In this document: positions 37,246-46,372 of the stretch, in pieces | Layout of the letters: each line of letters opens with the position of its first letter | How positions within the stretch are numbered: the first letter of the stretch is position 1 | Assembly (NCBI RefSeq): GCF_000231445.1 | Contig: NZ_AGFR01000007.1 | Location: forward strand, 248,001-312,000 | Direction of reading: 5' to 3' | Origin: Commensalibacter intestini A911 | GTDB taxonomy: Bacteria; Pseudomonadota; Alphaproteobacteria; Acetobacterales; Acetobacteraceae | Length of the DNA: 64,000 bases | Translations under genes and position numbers: made by a program | The notes under the pieces: generated by a model | Seen by the model: only the letters and a program-made list of their open reading frames with translations | Database searches by the model: none | Told to the model about the DNA's origin: nothing

Positions 37246-38526
37246 TTATTGTATATCTTGAACTGCTCGTTCCGCTGGAGAATTCCCTAAATTTAAAGAA
37301 GGCGTTCTTCGGTGAATTAAATCATCAATAAGAGACTCATAATTACTTAAATACTCACTCATTGATAAACTCCGTTCAGCCTCTGCTCTTGCTGCCTGAC
37401 GAATAGACTGCGCAAGATTAGTATCTTCTAAAACCTCTAAAATACGATCTGTTAAGGCATGAGGATCCAAGAACGGCGTTAAAAGACCAGTTACACGATC
37501 AGCAATAAATTCTTTAACAGGATCTGTATCACTGGCAATAATTGGACAACCTGTTGCCATTGCCTCTCTTAAAGACCAAGACAAAACAAAAGGATAAGTA
37601 AAATAAACATGCGCATCAGAGCGTTTTAAAATTTTGCCAAAAAGATCATAAGGAACCTGACCTGAAAAATGCACTCTAGACATATCGAGTTCTTTATGCA
37701 CTTCACGCATCATAAAATCACGCCAAGACATTCCTCCATTTAAAGTTGCGCCATAACTCACTTGATCTCTTCCGACTAAAACAACTTTAACATCTGGGCG
37801 CTCTTTTAATAACTTAGGCAACGCACGCATAAAAATATGAAAACCACGATAGGGTTCCAAACCTCTTGCTACATAAGTTACTAACTTATCTTTTGGCTCA
37901 ACTATAAAATCTTCCATCTCTAGATTTTCTTTGAAAATCGATGGACTTGGAGCACATCTCTCTAAATCTACTCCCTCTCTTAAAATCGTAATCTTTTTCT
38001 GTGCCCAATCAGGATAAGTAGAATGTTGAAATAAAGTAGGTGTCTGTCCCCAGCCAGGATTGGTTGCTGAAACTAAATTAATTGTATTCTTTAACCTTAC
38101 ACGTGCTGGTAACATTTCATCAGCTGGAAACTCAGGATCAAAATCAACATCCAATCCTTTGGAATGATAATAAAACTCACAATAAGTTAAAACAGGAACA
38201 TCAGGATAGATATCCTCAAGATTTAACATCTCGCCCCAACCTTGATGGCCGATAATAATATCAGGTTCAAAACCTAATGCTTTTAACGTTTTGATCGTCT
38301 TATAAACCTCTTGCCCCCGCTTCATTGCCAGATCTAGCTCACCTAAAGGAGGAGGAAGATCAGGGATAGGATCTACAACTTGATAAAAAACAGAACGTAC
38401 ACCAGCAATTTTACCTTCACAAGGTTGGCTAATAAAGACAATTTCATTATTTTCTTTTTTAGCTAAGTGGCGAACGATATGTAAATATTGTCCAGGGAAA
38501 TTCTGATGAATAAATAAATATTTCAC
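37246..38526 (-). CDS. GT4-family glycosyltransferase
   Basis: A GTG at 38526 gives the common start 'MKYLFIHQNFPGQYLHIVRHL'; an in-frame TTG at 38538 is less likely. The 426-residue GT-B protein has the C-terminal donor site 'LVTYVARGLEPYRGFHIFMRALPKLL', 'VVLVGRDQVSYG' and 'WSLREAMATGCPIIASDTDPVKEFI' of retaining GT4 enzymes, with Glu in the E-x7-E-like segment. It transfers a sugar from a nucleotide donor. As the last gene of the type I secretion operon it probably modifies the exported protein or an associated glycan. Confidence 0.85.
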   Translation of the reverse strand: MKYLFIHQNFPGQYLHIVRHLAKKENNEIVFISQPCEGKIAGVRSVFYQVVDPIPDLPPPLGELDLAMKRGQEVYKTIKTLKALGFEPDIIIGHQGWGEMLNLEDIYPDVPVLTYCEFYYHSKGLDVDFDPEFPADEMLPARVRLKNTINLVSATNPGWGQTPTLFQHSTYPDWAQKKITILREGVDLERCAPSPSIFKENLEMEDFIVEPKDKLVTYVARGLEPYRGFHIFMRALPKLLKERPDVKVVLVGRDQVSYGATLNGGMSWRDFMMREVHKELDMSRVHFSGQVPYDLFGKILKRSDAHVYFTYPFVLSWSLREAMATGCPIIASDTDPVKEFIADRVTGLLTPFLDPHALTDRILEVLEDTNLAQSIRQAARAEAERSLSMSEYLSNYESLIDDLIHRRTPSLNLGNSPAERAVQDIQ

Positions 38527-38642
38527 AACAAAAAACAACTCACATTAATAATGCCTTGCACTTAATCAACGATGCATGAACACAAGGCAGAATGCTTACA
38601 ACGAGTTTGTAAAAACAGACAAACTACTTCAACAACATTTAT

Positions 38643-39722
38643 TTATTTATTTTTTTTAGTCGTTGCTTTACGTTCAGCAGCTTTTGCAACTGCAGCTTGA
38701 GCAGCTGTTGCTTTTAACTTTACATTACTTCTGATAGGTTTTGAAGGAACAATTTTTTTAATTACTTTTTGGCTAACTTCTGCCTCTTGAGAAGAAGACG
38801 AAGAATTAGGAAGTTCACTAGAAACAGAACCTGTTACAGATTTACCATCTGCAATTGAAATTAATTCAAAACGAATAGCTTCTAAAGGAGCCACAGATTC
38901 TGCTGATAAGATTGAATCGTCTTCAATAGGACCTATTTTGGTACCATCAATAAATGTTGCACTCAAACGAATATGATATTTTTGAGCTGCTGCTTCGCTT
39001 AATTTAACACGCAATCCACACAAAGGCAAAGCCATACCACGACTACCACAGAATTGATTGCCTTTATACCAAGGAGACATCCAGCCTTTACCGAGTACTG
39101 CTTGATATTCAATATCGTCTGCTTTAATATAATTTTTAATATTTAATCCAAATCCTTCAACCCACGTCTTACTATCAGGAATACCTATCCAATCACCTGC
39201 ATTAACAGTTACATCCCCCATTCTTTGAACATGTGCAAAGAGTGAAATATCATGCTTATGTTCCGCAGCAGCTTGTTTTACAGCAGTATCCTGTGCACTT
39301 TGTGCTGCAGCTGCTTGTTGTTGTAAAGCAGCTACTTGAGCATCAGATCCGATAGAAGCAATCGCAGGCGCATCATTTAAACGCACAACTTGTAATTTTG
39401 GTGCAGGATGTTGACTTGATGGGTTTTGATATACAGTGACTAAAATTAATCCAGGACCACCAGAAATACGAACTAAAGCCGCACTTTTTTCTGCACCGAG
39501 CCAACCATCATTTTCAAAAGTTTCAACACTTACATCAGCATCTTGCTTAAAGGGAGGTAAAGAAATACGCAACCCTGGGAAACCAAAATCATCCGCAGGC
39601 ATTTGTCCAGGAGCATGATAAATACAATATAACCCAGCATCTAAGCTCATTAAATGACCATTCACATTCAAATCAATGACTCTACGTTGGTTTTGATTTT
39701 GTTGCTCTTTACCGTCTGACAT
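38643..39722 (-). CDS. Unknown protein in T1SS/glycosyltransferase operon
   Basis: ATG 39722 has a good RBS (GGAAG). The 359-residue protein lacks a signal peptide. Residues 1-120 and 155-300 are globular (for example 'GLYCIYHAPGQMPADDFGFPGLRISLPPFK' and 'KGWMSPWYKGNQFCGSRGMALPLCGLRVKL'), separated by an Ala/Gln-rich helix (about 128-150). The C-terminus is a Ser-rich then Lys/Ala-rich tail (KKIVPSKPIRSNVKLKATAAQ...). I recognise no family. Its place between two glycosyltransferases suggests a secreted substrate, chaperone or glycan-binding role, all unproven. Confidence 0.65.
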   Translation of the reverse strand: MSDGKEQQNQNQRRVIDLNVNGHLMSLDAGLYCIYHAPGQMPADDFGFPGLRISLPPFKQDADVSVETFENDGWLGAEKSAALVRISGGPGLILVTVYQNPSSQHPAPKLQVVRLNDAPAIASIGSDAQVAALQQQAAAAQSAQDTAVKQAAAEHKHDISLFAHVQRMGDVTVNAGDWIGIPDSKTWVEGFGLNIKNYIKADDIEYQAVLGKGWMSPWYKGNQFCGSRGMALPLCGLRVKLSEAAAQKYHIRLSATFIDGTKIGPIEDDSILSAESVAPLEAIRFELISIADGKSVTGSVSSELPNSSSSSQEAEVSQKVIKKIVPSKPIRSNVKLKATAAQAAVAKAAERKATTKKNK

Positions 39723-39805
39723 GTATATTCTTCCTGATTTTAACAATATATCTTAGTTTTTATTTCTACTACCATAATATAAAAATGATAACAATTATCT
39801 ACATT

Positions 39806-42800
39806 TTAATTATTATTCATTTTATATCTTATTTTCTTGCACAAAATTAATAGCATATCATTAATCTCAGGAATAGTCATTAAAGGGGATAAAATTGATC
39901 CACGCTGTGTATTTTTTACTCTTTGAGCTGGGGCCCCCAAATCAAACACCACAGTTTCCAACCCGGAACGCCAAGCGATACTTAATGCATAACACCAAGT
40001 TTCCGGCCAAATAGCTGGAAAAAAAGCAATATCAGCATGCTGTCTTTTCACTAAAGCAACGGCCTCTTCTTCTTGATAAGTACCTGTAATAAAAATACGA
40101 TCAATATCAAAAAACAATCGATCATCCACAGTTCGTCCCACTATAACAAACTCTAAAGGCAAATCGCGCTCATTAGAATCTTTTACCAATCCTTGAACAA
40201 TATTAAACCCTTTTTCAATACCAATAGCACCAATAATACAGACTCTAAAACGACAATAAGATTTCTTAAGGTGTTTATCTTGATCTGGTATAGACATTTG
40301 TGAAAAATAAGCCAATTGCTCAAGAGACAAATCAGCCCGATCATTTTCTAAATCGCGCGCTTTGATACCTTTTATTTTAGGAAAATGATGTGCAATTCTT
40401 TTGGCCGTATCTTCAGAAGGAACAATAATAGACCGTGCGGCCCCTAATTCTTGTGTAGATCTTGCAATCCATTTTTTCATTTTAATTGGTTCTGCTTCGT
40501 CAAAATGTTCTTTGCCTATACATTTTTGACAAACACTTAATTTAGAAGGCTCTTGACAATAAACCCCATCGGCATTTACCAAAGAAATTCTAGGACAAAA
40601 TGACATATAGTCATGAAGATACATATCATAGGCAATACCTAAATCTTGTAGTAAATGACGTATTTTTACATGATGTCCTGCAAAATGATGCACTTCAAAA
40701 CAAGCAATTTTTCTGTTTTGTAAAAATACTAATAATGCATCATATTCTGAAGGAAGACTAAAAACAAAATTAGGATAAAGATCTTCAATGTCTATTTGTG
40801 TTGAGGACGATGATTTGAACTGTATTTCACACCGGCAAGCATCTCCCAATAACGTCGGACGAATGAATAAAGGAATAATTCCTTTTAATCTTAATTCATT
40901 TGCACGCTCTTGCACAGCACGCTCTACACCACCACCATAAGTATGCGTAATAAATAATCCATATTGTAAAGACTTCCCTTGTTTTGCATATTTTTTTTCT
41001 AATTCCTGCAAACGATATAAATCAATTTCATAACGAACAGAACGTAAAAAATCTCTATCAATATAATCCATAACCATTTCATCATAATCAGGATAAAGTT
41101 TATTTAAAATGGCAAGATTACGTTTTAATAAGGCATTTTTACTATTCTGAAAAGACACCCCTCCTTTATGTCCTACAAAAATATCTGCCGCTAATACATG
41201 GCGCCACCCTAAATGCTGGGCACGCATGCAAAAATCATTTTCCTCACCATATCCTTGTGCAAATAGAGTTTCTCTAAACAAACCCGTTTGGCTTAGACAA
41301 TCATGGCGAATAAACATACAAAAACCATGTCCTGTAGGAACATCAATAATTTTATTTTTATAAATTTTCTGCAAATACTGCATAAAAACCTGAACCGATT
41401 TCAGTGTCGGGACAGGATTTTCTTTATCATGATAAGGATATGAAAAAATACTAGCATCATTCGAAAAAGGTGTGACTGTACCTATATTTTCAGAGCAATA
41501 TGCTGCCTTCGTTAAATTTTCTATCCATCCTTTAGGAACCAAAGTGTCACTATTCAGTAAAATTACATCATACCCAGGCCATGCGTACATCCCCGTATTC
41601 ACAGCGCCTGGGAACCCCATATTTTCTATATGATGAATTAAAAAAATAGCCTCATGATCTACTTGTTCTTCTAACCAGTCCACTAACTCTGTATCTGGAG
41701 AACAATCATTCACAAGCTGAAGAACAACTCCAGATGGCAAACTATTTAAAACAGATTGAACACATAAAATTGTTTCCTCTTTTCCTTTATAAACAGGAAT
41801 AACAACTACTGTCCCTAAAGTATTTTTTCCCTCAACGGCTGGTGTATCCCCTTTGTAATAAGCAGATACGGGCAAATAATCTTGATGCTTTTTGTGAATA
41901 TCTTTAAATTGGCGTCTCTTTTGTTGTAATAAAAAGGGATTTATTGGACTACCAATCAAGTTACGTCCGTAATCATCTTTTAAAGCATAAAGACCAAAAT
42001 AAAATTCTTTCAGTGGAATAAAAAATTGTTTCGCTCTAAAAAGAGGGAATTCTAGTGTCGCAACCTCAAACTCTTTTGTTGCCTTTATCTCTTTACTCAA
42101 AATTCCTTGAGTATCATACACATTCACCGTTGGTATACGATCGGGCTCCGCAGGATGCCAAAGCCAACCTTTAAAACACTTCCCATCACTTTCAACAAAC
42201 CCTTCAGTCCTGATAATGGACTGGATATTGATAGGACTACCAATAAGAGGACGATCTTCTTTTTCAATATGTAAATAAGAATACATTTCCCAATTTTCAG
42301 GTAAAGAAAAAAAAGGGTCTGCAGTTTTTAAAATCAGTTCATCATCTAAAAATACAGACATCACATGATAATGAGGGTTATCAATCCATACTTGCCCCAA
42401 AGAACCAATTAAAGCACAACACCCCACCTCATTTGCATCTTGCACTAAAAGCCTAATCATGCTCCAACTCTGATTAGTTGGAGAATAATGAGACAAAGCA
42501 TACTGTATTTTTTGAACTGCTTGAGATAAATTGCCAAGATGAGATAATAAAATGGCTAAAACTAACCAACCTTCATAAAAGTCAAATTTCTTCATTAAAG
42601 GCAAAAGTAAATCATAAGCTTCGTGATACTGCTTTTGTTTCAATCTAAGCATCACCAAGTCAAAAGTAATATTAGGATTATGATCTACTAAACGATGCGC
42701 CCTATCCATCCAACAAGTAGCTTCATCTATACGACCTTGAGCTTTTTGCTCCTGAGCATAAAGAAAAGCAGATTGAGCACTTTGACGAATGCGCTCTAAT

Positions 42801-42856
42801 CCTTCTGCTTTTTTTTCAGTATATTCTTTTAGTTTTATTTTAGGGTCTTTAGACAC
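39806..42856 (-). CDS. Multidomain glycosyltransferase (TPR + GT2 + GT-B)
   Basis: The 1016-residue protein begins with TPR-like helices (residues 20-140). A beta-rich module (about 200-310) contains 'GKCFKGWLWHPAEPDRIPTV' and is bracketed by two 'LIGSPIN' motifs (204-210 and 300-306). A GT2 domain (347-600) carries 'VVVIPVYKG', 'NDCSPD', 'LLNSDT' (Asp437 of the D-x-D type) and 'GYGEENDFCMRA'. The C-terminal half resembles GT-B/GT4 enzymes ('VCIIGAIGIEKGFNIVQGL', 'AFFPAIWPETWCYALSIAW'). It may add two sugars in sequence to an exported protein or glycan. It sits between the Sel1 gene and the unknown 359-residue protein gene. Confidence 0.82.
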   Translation of the reverse strand: MSKDPKIKLKEYTEKKAEGLERIRQSAQSAFLYAQEQKAQGRIDEATCWMDRAHRLVDHNPNITFDLVMLRLKQKQYHEAYDLLLPLMKKFDFYEGWLVLAILLSHLGNLSQAVQKIQYALSHYSPTNQSWSMIRLLVQDANEVGCCALIGSLGQVWIDNPHYHVMSVFLDDELILKTADPFFSLPENWEMYSYLHIEKEDRPLIGSPINIQSIIRTEGFVESDGKCFKGWLWHPAEPDRIPTVNVYDTQGILSKEIKATKEFEVATLEFPLFRAKQFFIPLKEFYFGLYALKDDYGRNLIGSPINPFLLQQKRRQFKDIHKKHQDYLPVSAYYKGDTPAVEGKNTLGTVVVIPVYKGKEETILCVQSVLNSLPSGVVLQLVNDCSPDTELVDWLEEQVDHEAIFLIHHIENMGFPGAVNTGMYAWPGYDVILLNSDTLVPKGWIENLTKAAYCSENIGTVTPFSNDASIFSYPYHDKENPVPTLKSVQVFMQYLQKIYKNKIIDVPTGHGFCMFIRHDCLSQTGLFRETLFAQGYGEENDFCMRAQHLGWRHVLAADIFVGHKGGVSFQNSKNALLKRNLAILNKLYPDYDEMVMDYIDRDFLRSVRYEIDLYRLQELEKKYAKQGKSLQYGLFITHTYGGGVERAVQERANELRLKGIIPLFIRPTLLGDACRCEIQFKSSSSTQIDIEDLYPNFVFSLPSEYDALLVFLQNRKIACFEVHHFAGHHVKIRHLLQDLGIAYDMYLHDYMSFCPRISLVNADGVYCQEPSKLSVCQKCIGKEHFDEAEPIKMKKWIARSTQELGAARSIIVPSEDTAKRIAHHFPKIKGIKARDLENDRADLSLEQLAYFSQMSIPDQDKHLKKSYCRFRVCIIGAIGIEKGFNIVQGLVKDSNERDLPLEFVIVGRTVDDRLFFDIDRIFITGTYQEEEAVALVKRQHADIAFFPAIWPETWCYALSIAWRSGLETVVFDLGAPAQRVKNTQRGSILSPLMTIPEINDMLLILCKKIRYKMNNN

Positions 42857-42898
42857 AGGCCCCTCTTATAGAAACAATTTTAACTATAAAGACTTAGA

Positions 42899-44785
42899 TT
42901 ATTTCTTTTTTACAAAAAATATTCCAGGTGCAACTTCCACATTTTCAGGATCTTGTTTAGGTGAAATCGCATTTTCATTATCTTGCAATTGATCACTCAT
43001 AAACATTTCAGGATTATCGAGGCGTTTCAATTCAATTTCAGCTTCTGATTCACCAGATTTAAATGCAATATCGAACCAATATCTTGCTTTTTTTAAATTA
43101 GTTTCCCCAGCCAAACCTTGAGCTAAATAACGCCCTAACATTAATTGTGCTTTTGCATGACCTTGTTCTGCAGCTTTGGTAAACCACTCCTGTGCTTTCA
43201 CACGATCTGGCTCTAAATTATTTCCTCCACCATAGACAGCCCCTAAAGAAAACATTGCAGGCACACTACCTTGATCCGCAGCCATATGATAAAATTTAAC
43301 AGCCTCTTTGGCTAAAGCTTCACGATTATCACTCTTACTTTCTAATAAAATATTTGCCCATAAAATTTGAGCATCTAAAATACCCTCATTTGCAGCGGAA
43401 GCAATCCATTCATATCCACCTTCACTATCTTGCTCGCCACCAGCTCCTTGAATCAGCATGCGTCCATACCAGTACCGTGCTGGAATAAAATCAGGAACAC
43501 TCTTTTTTAACCATTCTCTCGCTTGTTTTTCTTTTTCAGGATCAGGATTTGCTGTATTACTTCTTAATAACGCAACAGCCAAATTAAACATGATCACAGG
43601 ATTGCCCTGCTTTGCACTTGGCAACAAGTAATCTTTTATTACATCTTCGATTTGTAAATTACTTTCAGGTAATTGAATAGCAATATCACCTAAACTTACT
43701 GTGGCAACGTTATCACCACGCTCTGCAGCCACTTTAAGTAAATCAATACCTTTTTCTATAGACTTTGGAATACCTAAACCTCGTAAGTATAAAAGCCCTA
43801 AGGCACGTGTTGCTGCTGCATGACCTTTTTCCGCGGCAAACGCATACCAACGCGCAGCTTCAGTATAATTAGGCGGAATATCATCATTCCCCTGACCGTT
43901 CATATCGGCTAAAACAACTGCCGCCTCAACATCTCCTGCTAAGGCTGCTTTTCTTAACCAAGTCTCTGCCTGAATAAAGTTCTGCTCTACGCCTTGTCCA
44001 TTCTTTAACGCTACGCCATATAATGCTTGTGACTCACGTATTCCTAATTCAGCTGCTTCTTTATATAATTCTGCGGCACGTTCCAAATTAACAGGAACAC
44101 CTTGTCCTGTCTGATACATAACAGCCAACTTTTGAATTGCAGTACCCATTTTTCTTTCAGCCGCAATCTCCAATACTTTGGCTGCTTCAGCATACTCTTC
44201 CTGGGTATTTCCAAGCCTTAATAAAAGTAATCCTTTGCCCATATATGCTTGCGCAGAGTCAAGAGCAATGGCTTTATCGTACCACTGTAATGCTTCATCT
44301 AAAACTTCTTGATCTGTAACTCCAGAAGAAATTAAATAGGCATATAATGCTTGTGCTTCTGCAAGACCTTGATCTGCTGCTTTTCTTGCCCATAAACGTG
44401 CTAAATCAAGATCAGGCTTTAAATTACTATAATCTATTTCTTTTTGTTCAAAAAGATTTTGTCCAGTAGTAGCTTCCTCTTCTTGAGGAATACCTCTCAT
44501 ATATAACAATGCAAGCATATATGCAGAATCTGCCCATTCTGCAGTTGCAGCAGATTCATGCCACAACGCAGCTTCACGAAGATTTAAGATAACTCCATGA
44601 CCATTTAAGTAACACATCCCCAACCAATATTGAGCTTCGGGAGATTGTAATGACGCAGCTTGAGAAAAATTATTAAATGCAGCTTCATAATCTTGTTCAT
44701 CATATAATGATTTTGCTTTACTTAATATTTTTTCAATTTTTTTATTTTGACGGTTACTATTTTTTGCACCGAACAACCCACGCAT
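42899..44785 (-). CDS. Sel1-like repeat protein
   Basis: The 628-residue protein is nearly all Sel1-type repeats of about 36 residues ('A..WL..AA..G...A...LG..Y..G.G'), from 'AQYWLGMCYLNGHGV' to 'AQLMLGRYLAQGLAG'. It has no signal peptide. Such solenoids scaffold protein complexes. It is the third gene of the operon, 30 nt from the HlyD gene, and may recruit glycosyltransferases to the exporter. Confidence 0.85.
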   Translation of the reverse strand: MRGLFGAKNSNRQNKKIEKILSKAKSLYDEQDYEAAFNNFSQAASLQSPEAQYWLGMCYLNGHGVILNLREAALWHESAATAEWADSAYMLALLYMRGIPQEEEATTGQNLFEQKEIDYSNLKPDLDLARLWARKAADQGLAEAQALYAYLISSGVTDQEVLDEALQWYDKAIALDSAQAYMGKGLLLLRLGNTQEEYAEAAKVLEIAAERKMGTAIQKLAVMYQTGQGVPVNLERAAELYKEAAELGIRESQALYGVALKNGQGVEQNFIQAETWLRKAALAGDVEAAVVLADMNGQGNDDIPPNYTEAARWYAFAAEKGHAAATRALGLLYLRGLGIPKSIEKGIDLLKVAAERGDNVATVSLGDIAIQLPESNLQIEDVIKDYLLPSAKQGNPVIMFNLAVALLRSNTANPDPEKEKQAREWLKKSVPDFIPARYWYGRMLIQGAGGEQDSEGGYEWIASAANEGILDAQILWANILLESKSDNREALAKEAVKFYHMAADQGSVPAMFSLGAVYGGGNNLEPDRVKAQEWFTKAAEQGHAKAQLMLGRYLAQGLAGETNLKKARYWFDIAFKSGESEAEIELKRLDNPEMFMSDQLQDNENAISPKQDPENVEVAPGIFFVKKK

Positions 44786-44815
44786 ATCAATTCTCCCAAA
44801 AATGATCCATAATTA

Positions 44816-46369
44816 TTATTGAGGATCACGCATACCATTAGCTAACTGAGGCACAATTCCGTTCATAAGATACTGAGCCACAGTTCTTTTCCCAACATGG
44901 ATATCAGCTGAAACAGTTAACCCAGGAGTAGGATGGAAAAAGTTTGGAACACCATGTAATGTATATTTCTCAATTTTCATCCTAGCTCTAAAATATGGTT
45001 TATCCCTAAAAGTCATAGGTGCAGTGCCAAGACGGTTGGTTTCTTGTGTCATATCTCCAGGTTGAAAGACATCTGCACTAATGTTTGTCAAAACCGCTTC
45101 TGCGCCACCATATTGTGTATAAGGAAATGTATCAAATTTAATATTAGCCTTATCTCCCAATTTTAGGTAACCAATCTCATCACCAGCTACAACAGCTTCG
45201 ACTTCCAGACCTGTACCAACAGGAATCAATGTCATAAAAGGAACACCCGCATTTAATATTGATCCTATAGACCCTTTACTAATTGAGAAAACAACAGCAT
45301 CTTGCTCTGCACGCAAAAGAATTTTATTTCCTCGCAGCTTTGCCTTTTCGTAATCCCCTCTATCTCGTGCATATTGCCTTTCAGCAACACTTAAATCTTT
45401 ATAAACAAGACCTTTCCAGTTCTCAATATAACCTTTACGATCAGATTCAATTCCAGCTATTCTTTGCTCAGAAGCGTTTGCACTTTGCTGAGCACTAATC
45501 AACCTACTTTCAACATCCATCAATGTATCTTGAGAGCCTAAAGTAGATAATTTACTTCCAACCTCTTCTTGCTGTAATTTCTGACGCATTTGATGAACGT
45601 CAGATGCCACTTTTACACGACCACGCAACACAGCAATACTTGCAATTAAATTCTTTAATTGCGCTTGTTCCTCTGCAATTTTCTGATCAAACCCAGCTAC
45701 TTTTGCATCATATTCTAATTTACGTTTTAAAAATAAATTACCTTCTTGAACAGAGTAAGGATCAGAAGGATCAACCGTATAAGTTTCCCCTTTTGACTCA
45801 GCAAGTGTACGCTCATATTCGGCCTTTTCAGATCCCACTTGCACTCTTAAACTTTCAAGGTCAGCATCGGATAAAGTCGGATCTAAATGTGCTAAAATTT
45901 GACCTTTAGTAACAAAATCTCCTTCTTTAACATCAATAGATTTAATAATACCCTGCTCTAAAGGTTGTACTAGCAAAGGCGTTGCTGTAGAAATTAAACG
46001 ACCATCTGCAGATACAACTTTATCTAACGGAAAAAAGCACATTCCAAGAAAAGAGAATAATGCCAACCCACCAATCAACCACGTCAAATATTGTGCAGAT
46101 GCCGTAGGTGGCATATTAATAGCCGCGGAAGTTGGAGAGTGAAACTCCAACAACGCTTGAGGCATATCTGCACCAAAACTATCGTCAGAATCTGCTTCTG
46201 GTAAAAAATACCCATCAGGCACATTATTATCATCTGCAACAGCAGATGACTGTGTTGTCTTTTCTAATGATGCTCCAGCTTCTTGAGTTTGAGGCAATGT
46301 CTCTTGATTATTATTTTCATCAGAGGAAGTGCCTTTTGATAATTGATCTTGTTTATTATCGTCTACCAT
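44816..46369 (-). CDS. HlyD-family type I secretion adaptor
   Basis: The 517-residue protein has an acidic, disordered N-terminus of about 90 residues, one transmembrane helix ('YLTWLIGGLALFSFLGMCFF'), a lipoyl-like half-motif ('GIIKSIDVKEGDFVTKGQILAHLDPT'), a long coiled coil (about 190-330) and the C-terminal beta-barrel 'VVAGDEIGYLKLGDKANIKFDTFPYTQYGG'. It is the periplasmic membrane-fusion protein that links the ABC exporter to an outer-membrane channel. The gene starts 3 nt after the exporter gene. No TolC gene is nearby. Confidence 0.92.
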   Translation of the reverse strand: MVDDNKQDQLSKGTSSDENNNQETLPQTQEAGASLEKTTQSSAVADDNNVPDGYFLPEADSDDSFGADMPQALLEFHSPTSAAINMPPTASAQYLTWLIGGLALFSFLGMCFFPLDKVVSADGRLISTATPLLVQPLEQGIIKSIDVKEGDFVTKGQILAHLDPTLSDADLESLRVQVGSEKAEYERTLAESKGETYTVDPSDPYSVQEGNLFLKRKLEYDAKVAGFDQKIAEEQAQLKNLIASIAVLRGRVKVASDVHQMRQKLQQEEVGSKLSTLGSQDTLMDVESRLISAQQSANASEQRIAGIESDRKGYIENWKGLVYKDLSVAERQYARDRGDYEKAKLRGNKILLRAEQDAVVFSISKGSIGSILNAGVPFMTLIPVGTGLEVEAVVAGDEIGYLKLGDKANIKFDTFPYTQYGGAEAVLTNISADVFQPGDMTQETNRLGTAPMTFRDKPYFRARMKIEKYTLHGVPNFFHPTPGLTVSADIHVGKRTVAQYLMNGIVPQLANGMRDPQ

Positions 46370-46372
46370 TTA

